From: Nitrospirota bacterium
GTDB lineage: Bacteria; Nitrospirota_A; Leptospirillia; Leptospirillales; Leptospirillaceae
Direction: 5' to 3'
DNA length: 14,913 bases
NCBI GenBank assembly: GCA_027415455.1
Contig: DAIBSV010000031.1
Coordinates: 1-14,913, forward strand
A model generated the notes under the pieces. The model saw nothing but the letters and a program-made list of their open reading frames with translations. It made no database searches and was not told the DNA's origin. Each line of letters opens with the position of its first letter. Positions within the stretch are counted from its first letter, which is position 1. The translations under genes were made by a program, and so were the position numbers. Shown here piece after piece: positions 14,516-14,913 of the stretch.

Positions 14516-14913
14516 CCCTTCGAGCGGAGAAAAAAGTGCGCTCGGCCTCCTGGTCAAGGAAGTCATTCCGGAAAGTCCCGCCTGGGATGCAGGGATAATG
14601 CCTGGAGACCGCTTGATGGCAATCAATGGCATTGTTCTCCGGGATCTAATCGACCTTGAGTTTTTTCAGTCCGACTCTGACGTTCTCATCAAATATAAAA
14701 ACGGAAACGAAATACGGTCCATAGAAATTGAAAAGGATCCCGATACCTCTCTCGGAATCGTCGTGGATCCCCCTCCGATTCGCCGTTGTCCCAACGACTG
14801 TGAATTTTGTTTTGTGGACCAGATGCCGGAAGGAGGGCGCAAGTCCCTGTACATACGGGACGAGGATTATCGGTACAGCTTCTTGTACGGAAACTTCATT
14901 ACCCTTACCAACC
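14493..14913 (+). CDS. PDZ-radical SAM protein of the DUF512 family (5' part)
   Basis: The first 140 residues are present and the gene runs off the window. Residues 1-75 form a small PDZ-like domain: LLVKEVIPESPAWDAGI followed by MPGDRLMAING. A [4Fe-4S] motif C99-x3-C103-x2-C106 (RRCPNDCEFCFVDQMPEGGR) comes next, then KSLYIRDEDYRYSFLYGNF, which closely matches DUF512 / TIGR03279-type proteins. These were first described as iron-sulphur oxidoreductases of cyanobacteria and also occur in clostridia and other bacteria; their function is unknown to me. The ATG at 14493 lies five bases after AGAAGGA and 23 bases inside pgsA, so translation is probably coupled. Confidence 0.9.
   Translation, partial: MEAIEVLDPSSGEKSALGLLVKEVIPESPAWDAGIMPGDRLMAINGIVLRDLIDLEFFQSDSDVLIKYKNGNEIRSIEIEKDPDTSLGIVVDPPPIRRCPNDCEFCFVDQMPEGGRKSLYIRDEDYRYSFLYGNFITLTN

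Noticed and set aside
1..14913. Mobile elements, CRISPR arrays, tRNA or rRNA genes
   Set aside because: I saw no transposase-like or integrase-like frame, terminal inverted repeats, spaced direct repeats, rRNA segments or cloverleaf-like sequence.

Overview
The window is chromosomal housekeeping DNA from a fairly GC-rich bacterium. It has no phage, transposon, CRISPR, rRNA or tRNA signal. A lipobox lipoprotein, the hopanoid enzyme HpnH, a HemY-type haem enzyme, a DivIVA-like protein beside yggT/yggU homologues and a PDZ/radical-SAM protein of the DUF512 family together suggest a hopanoid-making didermic bacterium. My best guess is Nitrospirota, possibly Leptospirillum-like, but the window alone cannot prove this. 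I count 16 complete genes and two partial ones. Half of the complete genes appear to start at a codon other than ATG (GTG, TTG and one probable ATC).

Layout. (1) 1-2081, plus strand: the tail of a probable yggS-like gene, then proC, yggT, divIVA and yggU, tightly packed and probably one transcript. (2) 2131-4785, minus strand: glk and pgl, translationally coupled by a 4-base ATGA overlap (glucose to glucose-6-phosphate, and hydrolysis of 6-phosphogluconolactone), followed by an unrecognised membrane-anchored protein with its own possible promoter. (3) 4786-5003: a divergent control region in which the glk and hpnH promoters overlap and share a palindromic -10 region. (4) 5004-6716, plus strand: hpnH (adenosylhopane synthesis) and a PPP-type metallophosphatase. 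(5) 6727-8121, minus strand: hemY-type protoporphyrinogen oxidase. (6) 8122-8519: a 398-base divergent non-coding region with a good hemY promoter and two similar dyad elements. (7) 8520-11922, plus strand: the classic tig-clpP-clpX chaperone/protease cluster; this trigger factor ends in a striking His/Asp tail. (8) 11942-12565, minus strand: a second unrecognised membrane-anchored protein. (9) 12593-14913, plus strand: a lipoprotein with a helical TPR-like region, a PgsA-type phosphatidyltransferase, and the start of a PDZ-radical SAM (DUF512) protein that runs off the window.

I find no clear undescribed multi-gene system. The points most worth a second look are the yggT gene without a canonical start codon, the His-rich tail on trigger factor, the overlapping glk/hpnH promoters, the paired dyads between hemY and tig, and the DivIVA-like gene inserted in a yggS-proC-yggT-yggU-type cluster.
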